A stretch of DNA of 64,000 nt from Methylococcus capsulatus str. Texas = ATCC 19069 (lineage in GTDB: Bacteria; Pseudomonadota; Gammaproteobacteria; Methylococcales; Methylococcaceae): assembly GCF_000424685.1 (NCBI RefSeq), contig NZ_AUKJ01000022.1, positions 69,380-133,379 on the forward strand, in the 5' to 3' direction. Under the pieces are notes generated by a model that saw nothing but the letters and a program-made list of their open reading frames with translations, was not told where the DNA came from and made no database searches. The position numbers were made by a program, and so were the translations under genes. Shown one piece after another: positions 1 to 13,389 of this stretch (the stretch's first letter is position 1; each line of letters begins with the position of its first letter).

Positions 1-2203
<2,203 letters not shown>

Positions 2204-2248
2204 GAAAGACTCCTGAAGGGAATGAGGGGAAAAAAACAGGGGCGTCAA

Positions 2249-4162
<1,914 letters not shown>

Positions 4163-4215
4163 TCCGACGGAGCAACACTCGAAGAAAAATCCGGCCGGGA
4201 ACGCGTCCTACCCCG

Positions 4216-4560
4216 TCAAAAGGTGGAGCCGTTCCATCCCCAGAATCCCCCGGCGACATCGGTGAACTCGATATAGACGCGCGCCGGCGCTATCCCGGCG
4301 GAATCCTGCAGCAGCGAACACAGGGTCTGGGACAGGGCCTTGGTCTTGCCGGCGGGGAGGCCGATGCTCTTCAGTTCCACGAAAGCCGCCGGCTCGTCCG
4401 TGCCGGCGAAAAGCATGGCCGGATTCGAGGTGAGTTCCACCATCACATAGCGTTCCGGCTTGCCCAGTTCGCTGGCCATTCTTTGGGAAGCCGCAGCCAG
4501 CAGCGCTTTCGACTTCCCCGGTTCGAGCTCACGGTTCATATGGATTTTCAGGTATGGCAT
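4216..4560 (-). CDS. MIF-like tautomerase-family protein
   Basis: A 114-residue protein of the macrophage migration inhibitory factor / phenylpyruvate tautomerase fold. It begins MPYLKI, leaving Pro-2 as the amino-terminal catalytic base of this superfamily after methionine removal. Family positions are recognisable in ERYVMVELTSNPAMLFAGTDEPAAFVELKSIG and in the C-terminal RVYIEFTDVAGGFWGWNGSTF, which matches the MIF ending with its Asn-Gly-Ser/Thr-Phe tail. AAGGAG lies 8 bp before the ATG. It follows the giant exported protein by only 24 bp on the same strand, so the two are probably cotranscribed. The natural substrate is unknown, and bacterial MIF-like proteins are rarely characterised. 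Confidence 0.85.
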   Translation of the reverse strand: MPYLKIHMNRELEPGKSKALLAAASQRMASELGKPERYVMVELTSNPAMLFAGTDEPAAFVELKSIGLPAGKTKALSQTLCSLLQDSAGIAPARVYIEFTDVAGGFWGWNGSTF

Positions 4561-4584
4561 GGTGTTCTCCTTTTTGACGACAGC

Positions 4585-7500
4585 TCAAAGAGGCCACGGC
4601 TTCACGCAGTCAAGAATGCGCTGCGTTTGGCCAAGCAGGATTTCGATCTGCCGGGCGGACAAGGACTTGACGCTTTGGCTCCTCAGATGCGCTTCGAATT
4701 TCTGCAGGGACGCAAGCGCCGAGGCGTTATCCCTCTCCCCAAAGAACTTTTTCGCTGCCTGCAAATGTGTAACCGCGTCCCCGCTGTGCTCTTCGAATGG
4801 AAAAGCTTCAGTTGGAACCAGTCGATGCAGCAAACGCATAGACGTTACAGGGCGCAGTGACAATGGAGGATCGATGGAAGAAGCAGAGAGTGGCTGCGGC
4901 AGGTATCCAAGCATGTCGGAAATGATAGGGCGTGGATCCAGAGTCACATAGAGTTTGGTATGGGTGCGGATACCTTCTGGCCAAAGGTCGAGATAGATGT
5001 CGTGAATCCCGCAATCATCAGCGTCGTAGATCGTTTTGAGATGATAGAAACTGCCGCCCCGGATATGGGAAACGGTTTCGTACTCAAAGGCCTTGCCTTC
5101 CTTTTCCGGATTGCCATCGTAGAAAAGGGCGGTGAGGTGATCGTGGTCGTTTTCGGCATGTACGTTCGCTCGGACGGTCACTTTGTCTCCGAGGAGCGCG
5201 ATTCGCCTCGAAAGCTGGATCCGATCGAGTCGCACGTCTCCGCTGCCATTGCCGGCGTGGCTCGCGCCTGGGGCATTGGGCGGGGCGACGTAGAACAAAC
5301 TGGGATAGAAACCGACGTTGTTGCTGTACGCTTCGACCAGCCCGGCGGCATCGGTGATGCTGGTAAACGTACCGGGTAGTTGGTAGAGACCGTGGCCGGG
5401 CATCTCCCCGATGAGGTTGCCTTGGGCGTCCTGCATCCATACGAGCACCCAGAACGCGAGATACTGATCGGCATGGGCGGTGGTGTCCAGTTTGTCGGTG
5501 CTGGCCAAGACCCAGTTCGGCTGCTGCTCCTCGGCTGAGTTGGTTTGCGAATTGAACCCCGGGATCGGCGCGAGCGAAACCTGATCGATCAGGAAGGCAT
5601 CGCCGGCCGGTATTTTCGTCGTCTCATCGAATGGCTGGCCGTAGAATCGAACCTGCACCGAACTTCCCGGCGGCACATCGGTCGTCGAATAGTTGTAGAC
5701 GCGGGCCTGCAGTCGCACTTTTTCGCCCGCGCGCGCCTTCGCGATCTGTGGACCCTCCCCGTTTGCTTCCCCGGGCGAGATCAGCAAGCCTTTCATCCAT
5801 AAGAATTGACTGGTCCAGAGATCATCAGGATCCCAATCCGGGGCGTTAAAGTTCGCACACCAGGTTCCGGGCAACCCGGGCTGGACCAACAGGCAATTGG
5901 GAGCAAGCTTGTTACCCTGGACGATGGTCCAGCGAGCCGGATGGTTCAGCGCGACGTCGGGCAGCGAATAGGGGTTTGTCTGCCACCACGAACCGCTGTT
6001 TGGGTTCGTTGGATCGGCTGTATATTCTGCGCGCAGGATGCCGTTCGTCTGCACGTCGGTACCGAGATCAAGCTGTTGCGTGTCAGGATCCGGCTTGGTG
6101 CCAAAGATGTACGAACCTACCATGTACTGGTAGTTTTGGGGGTCAACAAAGGTACCGGGTTTGATGATACCGATCCCCGTGGACGCCCCCACTGAAATCG
6201 TCGAGGTATTGAGATTGCTGATCGATTTGCTGCCATTGTACGAAAAGTTGAACGAGCCACCGGCTCCCACCTTGGCGTTTCGCGAAATGCTAAGGTCCAG
6301 GAACCAGGAATAGTTGTGAGCCGAACCCACGGTCACGGTACTGCCTTGACCAGCCGACCAGTTCGTTTTTTGCGTCTGCTGAGAGCCGTCAGTGGCGAAA
6401 AGCTGCGGGGAGTTCGAAGTCAATAAATCGATGTTCGGTTCGAGTTTTTGGAGCTGCTGCAAACTCCAAGGATAGGAGAAAACATTGAAGGGTTCGTGTA
6501 CGGGCTGGTACCACTCCACCTTGGCGCCGTCCAAATGAGCATAGCTGACATCGCTCGGCCCGGAAAACATCACATTGAGCTGCACCAGTTCGCTGGGGCT
6601 GCACAGAGGCGTCGGCGAGCCTGGCTTCGGCGGGCAAACATACTGTCCGATGACTGGATAGACGTATATGTTTTGCGTTTCATCTTTGATCCAGATATCG
6701 TCATCTATGGTGGTCTGCACACTCAAATCAAACGCGTACTTGGAGTATTTATTATATTTTTTTGCCACCGAGTCCTGCCACTGCTGAGTAGATCCGGCTT
6801 TTACTGTGATCGATATAGTAGATACGTCTGGCACGCCCCACGAGTAAGATCCAGAAATACTTTCTGTAATGGAATGACTGAAGCTGGTGGTGCTTTCTGA
6901 CGAGGATTGATTGGATTGCGATTGCTCCATCTGGTAGGTGCTGGAGAAACCCTTATGACCAGATAGATTCAACACTTCAGGTTGCGTTCCATCGGCCGGG
7001 GTGATCCAGTCCACGTGCTGGGGCGGCATGGAGAGGATCGTCAGGGGCTGCGTGAAAGTCGAAGTGAGCTTCGTCGGATTCCCGAGCAAGGCGGAGCGGC
7101 CTTGGGTATCGCCCGCCATCAGATGCGAGAGGCCGCCTTGTGGTCCGGTAAATTGGACATTCCCGCCCGGAACCGGCGACAGCGCATAATCGTTGGACGG
7201 GTCTACGTGGAACAGCCAAAGCTGGGCTTGATACACGGGCTGGTGGACAGGGGGAGGATTATAAGTGCCCTTGTACCAAAGTAGCGCGATCTCGAGCTGG
7301 ATCGGCTGGTTCTGCTCGATTTCCTGATCGAAGTTGCCGACGGCGACCGAATAGATTCCAGCGGAGTATACGGGATTTCCCTCCTGATCGTGTTCCAATA
7401 AGCTAAAAATCTGCTCCCTGGGTTTATAGATGTTGAGATTGCCGTCGAGGGTAAACACCGCGACATGCGCATATTCTCCTGGCGTTTCCGTGGTGGTGGC

Positions 7501-8538
7501 GACGATCTGCTCCGAGTCACCAAAAAAGTCGAGATTGTCGCTCACCATCGCAATCTTCCAAACGCCGTTACCGGTCGCGCCCCAGTTTTCCGTATCGGCC
7601 ACCGCGATGCTGTATACGGTGGGATTGGTGCTGGCCACTTCGACCTGCAGCGAACGCAGGTCCACATGATCTGTGTCGCCAAGGCTGTATTTGTACATGA
7701 GGACGAGATCGGAAAGCGGCAGCGCCGTCTGCGGATTGACGGCACCGCTGTACACGCCGGCCACCATGGCCATCTCCAAATTGGTACTCGATGGAATGGT
7801 GAATGCCGTGGAGCCGGAAGGCGCGAGCGAGATGTTCGCGAGGCGCCCTTGGCTGTCGTGAGTCACCGTCACGGTGTAAATCGTGACGGTGACGTTATTG
7901 TTCTGGGCGGCGGCGAGCGCCACTTCCGGTATGCCATCGCCGTCGAAATCCCCGGCGGCCAGGACTGCCCACTTGTTGGTCAAGTCGAAGGGTGCCGCAC
8001 CGGCTTCGCTGTAGAACAGCCCATCGTCGATTTTTTCGACGTTTTTTGCGGTGAGGATATAGATGCTGTTGCCGACGAGGTAGGCGAAATCCGCATAACC
8101 GTCGCCTGTGAAATCCGCCCTCGGAAACTGGTTCAAGTTCGGAGTGCCGCTTACGTTGAGAGGGAAGGTGCGGGTCACCGTGCCGTTTGGATTCTGATCT
8201 TGGATCACGACCGAATCCTGGACCACCGTGACCAACACGTCGCGCGGCAGCTTGAACATGCGCCCGATCCCTGTGGCGTAGCTTCCAGGATTGGGGAGAT
8301 TGCTATAGCTCTGCTGCGAACCCAGGCCACCGTTTTTCGTTTGCACGATCGTCTGGACCTGCAATCCCGTAGGGTTCATCTGGGTGACGATGAGGTCGTC
8401 CACCGGAAACAGACGGCGCTTGCCGGAGAGGATGTCGCCGATCTTGGAGAAGTCCGGGTCGGCTGAGCAGGGCTTGGCCGGAACAAGACCCAGCAGAGCG
8501 ATTGCGAGTATGAGTGCGAGATGGATGGTTCGTGACAT
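4585..8538 (-). CDS. giant exported FG-GAP-type repeat protein of unknown function
   Basis: A 1317-residue protein with a signal peptide (MSRTIHLALILAIALLGLVP, cleavage near PCSADPD). The start at 8538 has AAGGAGC just upstream; an earlier ATG at 8592 would spoil the signal peptide. The first third has calcium-type FG-GAP/VCBS loops, DFTGDGYADFAYL (about 142-154) and DFDGDGIPEVAL (about 197-208), the start of a beta-propeller. A Ser/Thr-rich alternating segment lies at about 535-620. Later comes an Ig/CARDB-like region (KARAGEKVRLQARVYNYS), and the last 80 residues are a helical bundle faintly like a FIMAH domain. The middle of the gene (about 6.6-6.9 kb) looks AT-richer than its neighbours, which hints at acquisition. 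It is followed closely by the MIF-like gene. Adhesin, lectin or pore-forming roles are possible; none is shown. Confidence 0.8.
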   Translation of the reverse strand: MSRTIHLALILAIALLGLVPAKPCSADPDFSKIGDILSGKRRLFPVDDLIVTQMNPTGLQVQTIVQTKNGGLGSQQSYSNLPNPGSYATGIGRMFKLPRDVLVTVVQDSVVIQDQNPNGTVTRTFPLNVSGTPNLNQFPRADFTGDGYADFAYLVGNSIYILTAKNVEKIDDGLFYSEAGAAPFDLTNKWAVLAAGDFDGDGIPEVALAAAQNNNVTVTIYTVTVTHDSQGRLANISLAPSGSTAFTIPSSTNLEMAMVAGVYSGAVNPQTALPLSDLVLMYKYSLGDTDHVDLRSLQVEVASTNPTVYSIAVADTENWGATGNGVWKIAMVSDNLDFFGDSEQIVATTTETPGEYAHVAVFTLDGNLNIYKPREQIFSLLEHDQEGNPVYSAGIYSVAVGNFDQEIEQNQPIQLEIALLWYKGTYNPPPVHQPVYQAQLWLFHVDPSNDYALSPVPGGNVQFTGPQGGLSHLMAGDTQGRSALLGNPTKLTSTFTQPLTILSMPPQHVDWITPADGTQPEVLNLSGHKGFSSTYQMEQSQSNQSSSESTTSFSHSITESISGSYSWGVPDVSTISITVKAGSTQQWQDSVAKKYNKYSKYAFDLSVQTTIDDDIWIKDETQNIYVYPVIGQYVCPPKPGSPTPLCSPSELVQLNVMFSGPSDVSYAHLDGAKVEWYQPVHEPFNVFSYPWSLQQLQKLEPNIDLLTSNSPQLFATDGSQQTQKTNWSAGQGSTVTVGSAHNYSWFLDLSISRNAKVGAGGSFNFSYNGSKSISNLNTSTISVGASTGIGIIKPGTFVDPQNYQYMVGSYIFGTKPDPDTQQLDLGTDVQTNGILRAEYTADPTNPNSGSWWQTNPYSLPDVALNHPARWTIVQGNKLAPNCLLVQPGLPGTWCANFNAPDWDPDDLWTSQFLWMKGLLISPGEANGEGPQIAKARAGEKVRLQARVYNYSTTDVPPGSSVQVRFYGQPFDETTKIPAGDAFLIDQVSLAPIPGFNSQTNSAEEQQPNWVLASTDKLDTTAHADQYLAFWVLVWMQDAQGNLIGEMPGHGLYQLPGTFTSITDAAGLVEAYSNNVGFYPSLFYVAPPNAPGASHAGNGSGDVRLDRIQLSRRIALLGDKVTVRANVHAENDHDHLTALFYDGNPEKEGKAFEYETVSHIRGGSFYHLKTIYDADDCGIHDIYLDLWPEGIRTHTKLYVTLDPRPIISDMLGYLPQPLSASSIDPPLSLRPVTSMRLLHRLVPTEAFPFEEHSGDAVTHLQAAKKFFGERDNASALASLQKFEAHLRSQSVKSLSARQIEILLGQTQRILDCVKPWPL

Positions 8539-8878
8539 GGTAAGCTCCTTGACGAATGGCACCAAATTGCCTACGTCTGCCAACAAGCTCACATACGAGA
8601 TTCCGCTTTCCTAGAATAGGAGTCGGAATTCTAAAACCAGCTTTTTTGGGCTTGTCAAGATGAATCCTTGCAAAATTCGGCGGGAGCGCCCTCCCGGAAA
8701 ATCCATCCATGTCTGGTCACCCATGGAACTGCAGAAAGCCCTATGGGGAGCCGAGATCGGACGGACCGCAAACGGTGTTGCGTTTTTTCCCGGCAGGAGG
8801 TCTCCATCCCTATGGGCACAAAGCTTACGGAACTCAGGATGACCTTGCCCTCGGCCCGCGAGTCTTGCGCATGTTGGG
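8539..8878. other. 340-bp gap upstream of the giant exported gene
   Basis: No convincing gene was found. The stretch should hold the promoter of the minus-strand gene starting at 8538. A short hairpin (CGCAA at 8767, TTGCG at 8778) followed by six T on the plus strand resembles a weak terminator, but no plus-strand gene precedes it. Small open frames here lack ribosome sites and recognisable products. Confidence 0.5.
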
Positions 8879-9421
8879 TCACAACATAACACCGTCGCGC
8901 AAATACCGCTCCTTTAGCCTGACGTAACCGTCGCGGGAATGGACGAGGAACTCGAGTTCGGAGTCCTTCAGAGGCCGCGCCTGTCTGACGGGCGATCCGA
9001 CGTAGAGGTAGCCGCTTTCCAGGCGCTTGCCCGGCGGGACCAGGGTACCGGCACCGACCATGACGCGGTCCTCGATGACGGCGCCGTCCATGACGATGGC
9101 GCCGATGCCGATCAGGCACAGGTCGCCGATGGTGCAGCCGTGCAGCACGGCGCGGTGGCCGACGGTGACGCCGGCGCCGACGATCAAGGGGAATCCGGCT
9201 TCGTTGAAGGCGCTGGGCTGGGTGACGTGCAGCACGCTGCCGTCCTGGATGTTGGTGGCGGGGCCGATTTCGATGCGGTGGACGTCGCCGCGGGCGACCA
9301 CGCAGGGCCAGATCGAAACATCGTCGCCCAGGCTCACGTCGCCCGCCACGAAGGCGCTTTCCGCCACGAATACGTTATGGCCCAGTGTGGGGTGGATACC
9401 ATTGTAGGTCTGAATCGCCAT
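8879..9421 (-). CDS. gamma-carbonic-anhydrase-like hexapeptide-repeat protein (YrdA type)
   Basis: A 180-residue left-handed beta-helix protein made of repeated hexapeptides (VFVAES AFVAGD VSLGDD VSIWPC). It has the RGDVHRIEIGPATNIQDGSVLHV block and the metal-type histidines in VTVGHRAVLHGC, as in the YrdA/CaiE branch of gamma-carbonic anhydrases. Proteins of this branch bind zinc but often show no carbonic anhydrase activity, so the reaction is uncertain. The start at 9421 has GAGGAAAG directly upstream. The gene is divergent from lemA, with 77 bp between the starts. Confidence 0.9.
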   Translation of the reverse strand: MAIQTYNGIHPTLGHNVFVAESAFVAGDVSLGDDVSIWPCVVARGDVHRIEIGPATNIQDGSVLHVTQPSAFNEAGFPLIVGAGVTVGHRAVLHGCTIGDLCLIGIGAIVMDGAVIEDRVMVGAGTLVPPGKRLESGYLYVGSPVRQARPLKDSELEFLVHSRDGYVRLKERYLRDGVML

Positions 9422-9498
9422 CTTTCCTCTCTGCCGGTCGGCGTTCTGGCGATGGCCGCCGGCCGCTATACTGGACCCCACGCAGGAGGAGAGTCGCC

Positions 9499-10071
9499 AT
9501 GCCCATCGCCGGTTTCATATTTTTCGGGGTGCTGATCCTGATCACCCTGTACGTGATCCTGATCTATAACCGTCTCGTGCAACTCAAGCATGATACCGTA
9601 AAAGCCTGGGCCAACATCGACGTGCTCCTGGCCCAGCGCCACGACGAGCTGCCCAAGCTGGTGGAAACCTGCAAGCAGTACATGAAGCACGAAAAGGAAA
9701 CGCTGGAACGGGTGATCCAGGCCCGCGGTGGCGTCTCCGCGGCCCGCAAACATCACGACGTCCGCGCCCTGGGCGCAGCCGAGGGCGAGCTGCGTCAAGG
9801 CTTGATGAGCCTTTTCGCCGTAGCCGAGAACTACCCCGAACTGAAAGCCGACCAGTCGTTCCGGATGCTGGAGCGTCGCATCACCGAGCTGGAAAGCTCG
9901 ATCGCCGACCGCCGCGAGTTCTACAACGATCACGTCAACGCCAACAATGTACGGCTCGACCAGTTTCCCGACCTCGTCATCGCCCGCCTGTTCGGCTTCA
10001 AGCCGTTCGACCTGCTGGAATTCTCGGATACCGACACCAGCAACCCGGACCTGCGCGCCCTGTTCGGCTGA
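9499..10071 (+). CDS. lemA: LemA family membrane protein
   Basis: A 190-residue LemA protein: one N-terminal membrane helix (about residues 4-24, IAGFIFFGVLILITLYVILI), then YNRLVQLKHDTVKAWANIDVLLAQRHDELPKLVE, the family hallmark, and a long helical-bundle body ending in the NNVRLDQFPDLVIARLFGFKPFDLLEF block. AGGAGGA stands 8 bp before the ATG. The exact role of LemA is not settled; it is often paired with membrane proteases or GIDE-type proteins. Here the stop overlaps the start of the GIDE-domain gene (TGATG), so the pair is coupled. Confidence 0.93.
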   Translation: MPIAGFIFFGVLILITLYVILIYNRLVQLKHDTVKAWANIDVLLAQRHDELPKLVETCKQYMKHEKETLERVIQARGGVSAARKHHDVRALGAAEGELRQGLMSLFAVAENYPELKADQSFRMLERRITELESSIADRREFYNDHVNANNVRLDQFPDLVIARLFGFKPFDLLEFSDTDTSNPDLRALFG

Positions 10072-10997
10072 TGGGTATGTCCGGCTGGCTCGCGGCGGCG
10101 GGGGAACACGAAATCTGGCTGCTGACCTGGCTGAGCGCCGCCATGGCGGCGCTGTGCCTGTGGCAGGGTTTCCGCCATCTGGGCCATGGCCGGGCGATCA
10201 CCGACCGGCCGACTTCGCGCATTCGCTCGGCTGCCCAGGGATACGTCGAACTGGAAGGACGCGCCCGGATGATGGCGGGCGCCCCCATCATCGCACCCTT
10301 GAGCGGGAAACGCTGCGTGTGGTACCGCTACACGCTGGAACGCAAAGACCGGGGCAGCGGAGACTCAAGCTGGCAAACGATCGACGCGGGCACCAGCACG
10401 GCCATCTTCGAAATCGAGGATGAAACCGGTCGCTGTGTCGTCGATCCCGAGGACGCCGAGGTACTGCCGCCCATCCGCCTGAGCTGGCGCGGCCTCTACC
10501 CGCAGCCCGGCGGCCCGCCGCGCGGCCGCCGAAGTGTCTGGGAGGTCCTGCTTCCGGCCGGACCCTACCGTTATACCGAGTCCCGCATCCCCGAAGGCGA
10601 GTGGCTTTTCGTTTCCGGCCAGTTCGCCGGCATCGGCGGCGGCGATTGCTCCCCCGAGGAAGAGACCCGGGATCTGCTGGCAGCCTGGAAACGGGACAAG
10701 ACGGCTTTGCTGCGGCGCTTCGACGAGAACAAGGATGGCGACATCGACCTGGCGGAATGGGAGAAGGCGCGGGAATCGGCCCGCGACGAGGTGTTTCGAC
10801 GGCGCGGCACCGCAGCCCATTCGGTGGAGCTCAACGTGCTGAGGAAACCGCGTGACGGGTCGAGATTCCTGATCTCGGCGCTGTCCCAGGATCACTTGGC
10901 CCGGCGCCATTTGTGGCTAGGGCTGGCCTGGCTGACGGGTTTCCTGGTCGCCGCGAGCCTGGGCGGCGCGGTGTCGGCCAGGCTGTGGAATGGTTGA
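10071..10997 (+). CDS. membrane GIDE-domain protein with an EF-hand loop
   Basis: A 308-residue protein with membrane helices at both ends (about residues 14-34 and 280-300) around a cytoplasmic or periplasmic body. The body has the GIDE-type pattern SAAQGYVELEGRARMMAGAPIIAPLSGKRCVWYRYTLERK, shared with eukaryotic mitochondrial E3 ligase MUL1 and many bacterial LemA neighbours. A canonical 12-residue calcium EF-hand loop, DENKDGDIDLAE, lies at 218-229, followed by a helix. The start overlaps the lemA stop by one base. The function is unknown. The combination with LemA suggests a shared role at the membrane, perhaps calcium-sensitive. Confidence 0.8.
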   Translation: MGMSGWLAAAGEHEIWLLTWLSAAMAALCLWQGFRHLGHGRAITDRPTSRIRSAAQGYVELEGRARMMAGAPIIAPLSGKRCVWYRYTLERKDRGSGDSSWQTIDAGTSTAIFEIEDETGRCVVDPEDAEVLPPIRLSWRGLYPQPGGPPRGRRSVWEVLLPAGPYRYTESRIPEGEWLFVSGQFAGIGGGDCSPEEETRDLLAAWKRDKTALLRRFDENKDGDIDLAEWEKARESARDEVFRRRGTAAHSVELNVLRKPRDGSRFLISALSQDHLARRHLWLGLAWLTGFLVAASLGGAVSARLWNG

Positions 10998-11150
10998 GTG
11001 ACGGGAAGCGCCCTCCCTCATCCGGCCCCACGGGCGACCTTTGTTTTCCGGACAATCTAGCCCGAAACCCTGCCGGCGAGCTTCGCTCGACCAAAATCGC
11101 TCCCGGCGTTTTCGTCCCAGTGGGAGAAGGGAAAAAGCCGCAACGCCCCC

Positions 11151-11468
11151 TCAACCGAGTTTGCGCGAAGCCTTCTCCTCCAGACCCGACATACCGAAGC
11201 GCCGGCCCAGCTCCCGCAGCACATCGTCCGGCCCGAGCCCCTGTTGGGCGAGCAGTACGCAGCAGTGGAACCACAGGTCGGCCATTTCGTAGACGATCTT
11301 TCCGGGTTCCCCGTCCTTGGCGGCGATCACGGTTTCGGTGGCCTCTTCACCGATCTTCTTGAGGATGGTGTCGAGCCCCTTGGCATACAGGCTCGCCGCA
11401 TAGCTCTTGTCCGGCGCTTCGGTCTTGCGCTGTTCCAGGATTTCCGCCAACCGGTGCAGGACGTCCAT
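11151..11468 (-). CDS. hisE: phosphoribosyl-ATP pyrophosphatase
   Basis: HisE hydrolyses phosphoribosyl-ATP to phosphoribosyl-AMP in the second step of histidine synthesis. The 105-residue all-helical protein shows [37 protein letters not shown], with the acidic metal-binding E-x-x-E-x-x-D pattern of the MazG-like fold. The start may be the ATG at 11468 or the in-frame GTG at 11471 directly after the hisI stop. It is the last gene of the hisBHAFIE transcript. HisI and HisE are separate genes here, not the fused HisIE of enterobacteria. Confidence 0.94.
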   Translation of the reverse strand: MDVLHRLAEILEQRKTEAPDKSYAASLYAKGLDTILKKIGEEATETVIAAKDGEPGKIVYEMADLWFHCCVLLAQQGLGPDDVLRELGRRFGMSGLEEKASRKLG

Positions 11469-11471
11469 CAC

Positions 11472-11858
11472 TCAGGCTCCGTAGATCGAATCGGGCGGCT
11501 TCAGGACGGGTTCGACCGTCACCCAGCGGCCGTCCTGCAGCACGCGGTAGAAGCAGTGGTGGCGGCCGGTGTGGCAGGCAATGCCGCCGGCCTGTTCGAC
11601 CTTGAGCAGCACCACGTCCTCGTCGCAGTCGATGCGGATTTCCAGCACCTTCTGGCGGTGGCCGGACTCCTCGCCCTTGCGCCACAGCCGGCCGCGCGAG
11701 CGCGACCAGTACACCGCGTAGCCTTCCGCGGCGGTCAAAGCCAAGGCCTCGCGGTTCATCCACGCCACCATCAGCACTTGGCCGGTCCCGGCTTCCTGCG
11801 CCACCACCGGCACCAGACCGTCAGCGGTCCAGCGTATCTCGTCGAGCCAGGCGCTCAC
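11472..11858 (-). CDS. hisI: phosphoribosyl-AMP cyclohydrolase
   Basis: HisI opens the adenine ring of phosphoribosyl-AMP. The 128-residue protein has the zinc and catalytic blocks [43 protein letters not shown] and [11 protein letters not shown], with the Cys and Asp metal ligands intact. It starts with GTG at 11858, overlapping the hisF stop as GTGA, which implies translational coupling. hisE begins immediately after its stop. Confidence 0.95.
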
Positions 11859-12619
11859 CGGCGCACCTCGATGCCCTGGGTGGCCAGGAAATCCTTGGCT
11901 TGGCCGAGACTGTACTCGGCGAAATGGAAAATGCTGGCGGCGAGCACGGCATCGGCCCGGCCTTGCAGGATACCGTCGGCGAGATGCTGGAGATTGCCCA
12001 CGCCGCCGGAGGCGATGACCGGCACGCCGACCGCGTCGCTGACCGCCCGGGTCAGTCCCAGGTCGAAGCCGGAACGGGTACCGTCGCGGTCCATGCTGGT
12101 GAGGAGGATTTCACCGGCACCCAGTTCGACCATGCGCCGCGCCCATTGCACGGCATCCAGCCCGGTCGGCTTGCGTCCGCCGTGGGTGAAAATCTCCCAC
12201 CGTGGCGGGTCCTCGCTCACCTGCTTGGCGTCGATGGCCACCACGATGCACTGCGAGCCGAAACGCTCGGCGGCCTCGCGCACGAACTCGGGATTGAACA
12301 CCGCGGCGGTGTTGATGCTGACCTTGTCGGCACCGGCATTGAGCATGCGGCGGATGTCGTCCAGGGTACGGATGCCGCCCCCCACCGTCAGCGGGATGAA
12401 CACCTCGCCGGCGACCTGCTCGACCACGTGCACCATGGTTTCGCGGTCGTCGGAACTGGCGGTGATGTCGAGAAAGGCCAGCTCATCCGCTCCCTCCCGG
12501 TCGTAGCGCCGGGCGATCTCCACCGGATCACCGGCATCGCGGATGTCGACGAAACGGACGCCTTTGACCACGCGCCCGTTGTCGACGTCAAGGCAGGGAA
12601 TGATGCGCTTGGCCAGCAT
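11855..12619 (-). CDS. hisF: imidazole glycerol phosphate synthase subunit HisF (cyclase)
   Basis: HisF uses ammonia from HisH to make imidazole glycerol phosphate and AICAR. The 254-residue (beta/alpha)8 barrel begins [21 protein letters not shown] and contains the phosphate loops [29 protein letters not shown] and [17 protein letters not shown]. The catalytic aspartates sit in CLDVD and in the [15 protein letters not shown] block. The start at 12619 lies one base after the hisA stop. HisH is encoded two genes upstream in the same operon. Confidence 0.96.
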
Positions 12620-12620
12620 G

Positions 12621-13352
12621 CTAGAAGGTTTCCGCCAGCTTGAGACCCTCGGCGAAGTCCAGCGTGCCTTCATAGATCGCCCGGCCGGTGATGGCACCAA
12701 TGACGCCGTCGCCGACGATCTCGCCCAGCGCCTTGATGTCGTCGATCGTCGTGATGCCGCCGGAGGCGATCACGGGGATGTGGATCGCACGCGCCAGCCG
12801 GGAGGTGGCCTCGATGTTCACGCCGCCCATCATGCCGTCGCGGCTGATGTCGGTATAGATGATCGCCTCCACGCCATCCGCCTCGAATTTCTGCGCCAGG
12901 TCGATCACGTCATGGTGTGAGAGTTTGGACCAGCCGTCGATGGCGACCTTGCCGTCGCGGGCGTCCAGGCCGATGATGATGTGGTTGGGGAATTCGGCCG
13001 TGACATCGCTCACGAAATGGGGCGCGCTGACCGCCTTGGTGCCGATGATGACGAAATCGACCCCGGCGTTCAGATAACCCTGGATGGTCTCCTCGTCGCG
13101 GATACCGCCGCCGACCTGGATCTCGACGTCGGGACAGGCCTCGCGGATGGCATGGATGGTCTCGGCATTGCGCGGCTTGCCAGCGAAAGCCCCGTCCAGG
13201 TCCACCAGATGCAGGCGCCGGGCACCGGCAGCGACCCAGCGGCCGGCCACCGCCACCGGATCATCGGAAAACACCGTATCGTCTTCCATGCGGCCCTGCC
13301 GCAGGCGGACACATTTGCCGTCTTTCAAGTCGATAGCCGGTATCAGCAGCAT
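12621..13352 (-). CDS. hisA: phosphoribosylformimino-AICAR ribotide isomerase
   Basis: HisA isomerises ProFAR to PRFAR by an Amadori rearrangement. The 243-residue barrel starts [20 protein letters not shown], with the first catalytic aspartate in AIDLKDG. The phosphate-binding halves are [26 protein letters not shown] and [17 protein letters not shown], and the second acidic catalyst is in [13 protein letters not shown]. The length and ends match the family. It lies between hisH (37-bp gap) and hisF (1-bp gap). Confidence 0.96.
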
Positions 13353-13389
13353 AAACGTAAGGCCCTCAACGCCCTCAGTAGCGGGTTTT

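Noticed and set aside
10998..11150. CCCTC...GGGAGAAGGG pattern in the gap after the GIDE gene, resembling a dispersed GC-rich repeat
   Set aside because: It is a single copy in this window with imperfect pairing, so a repeat family cannot be supported here.
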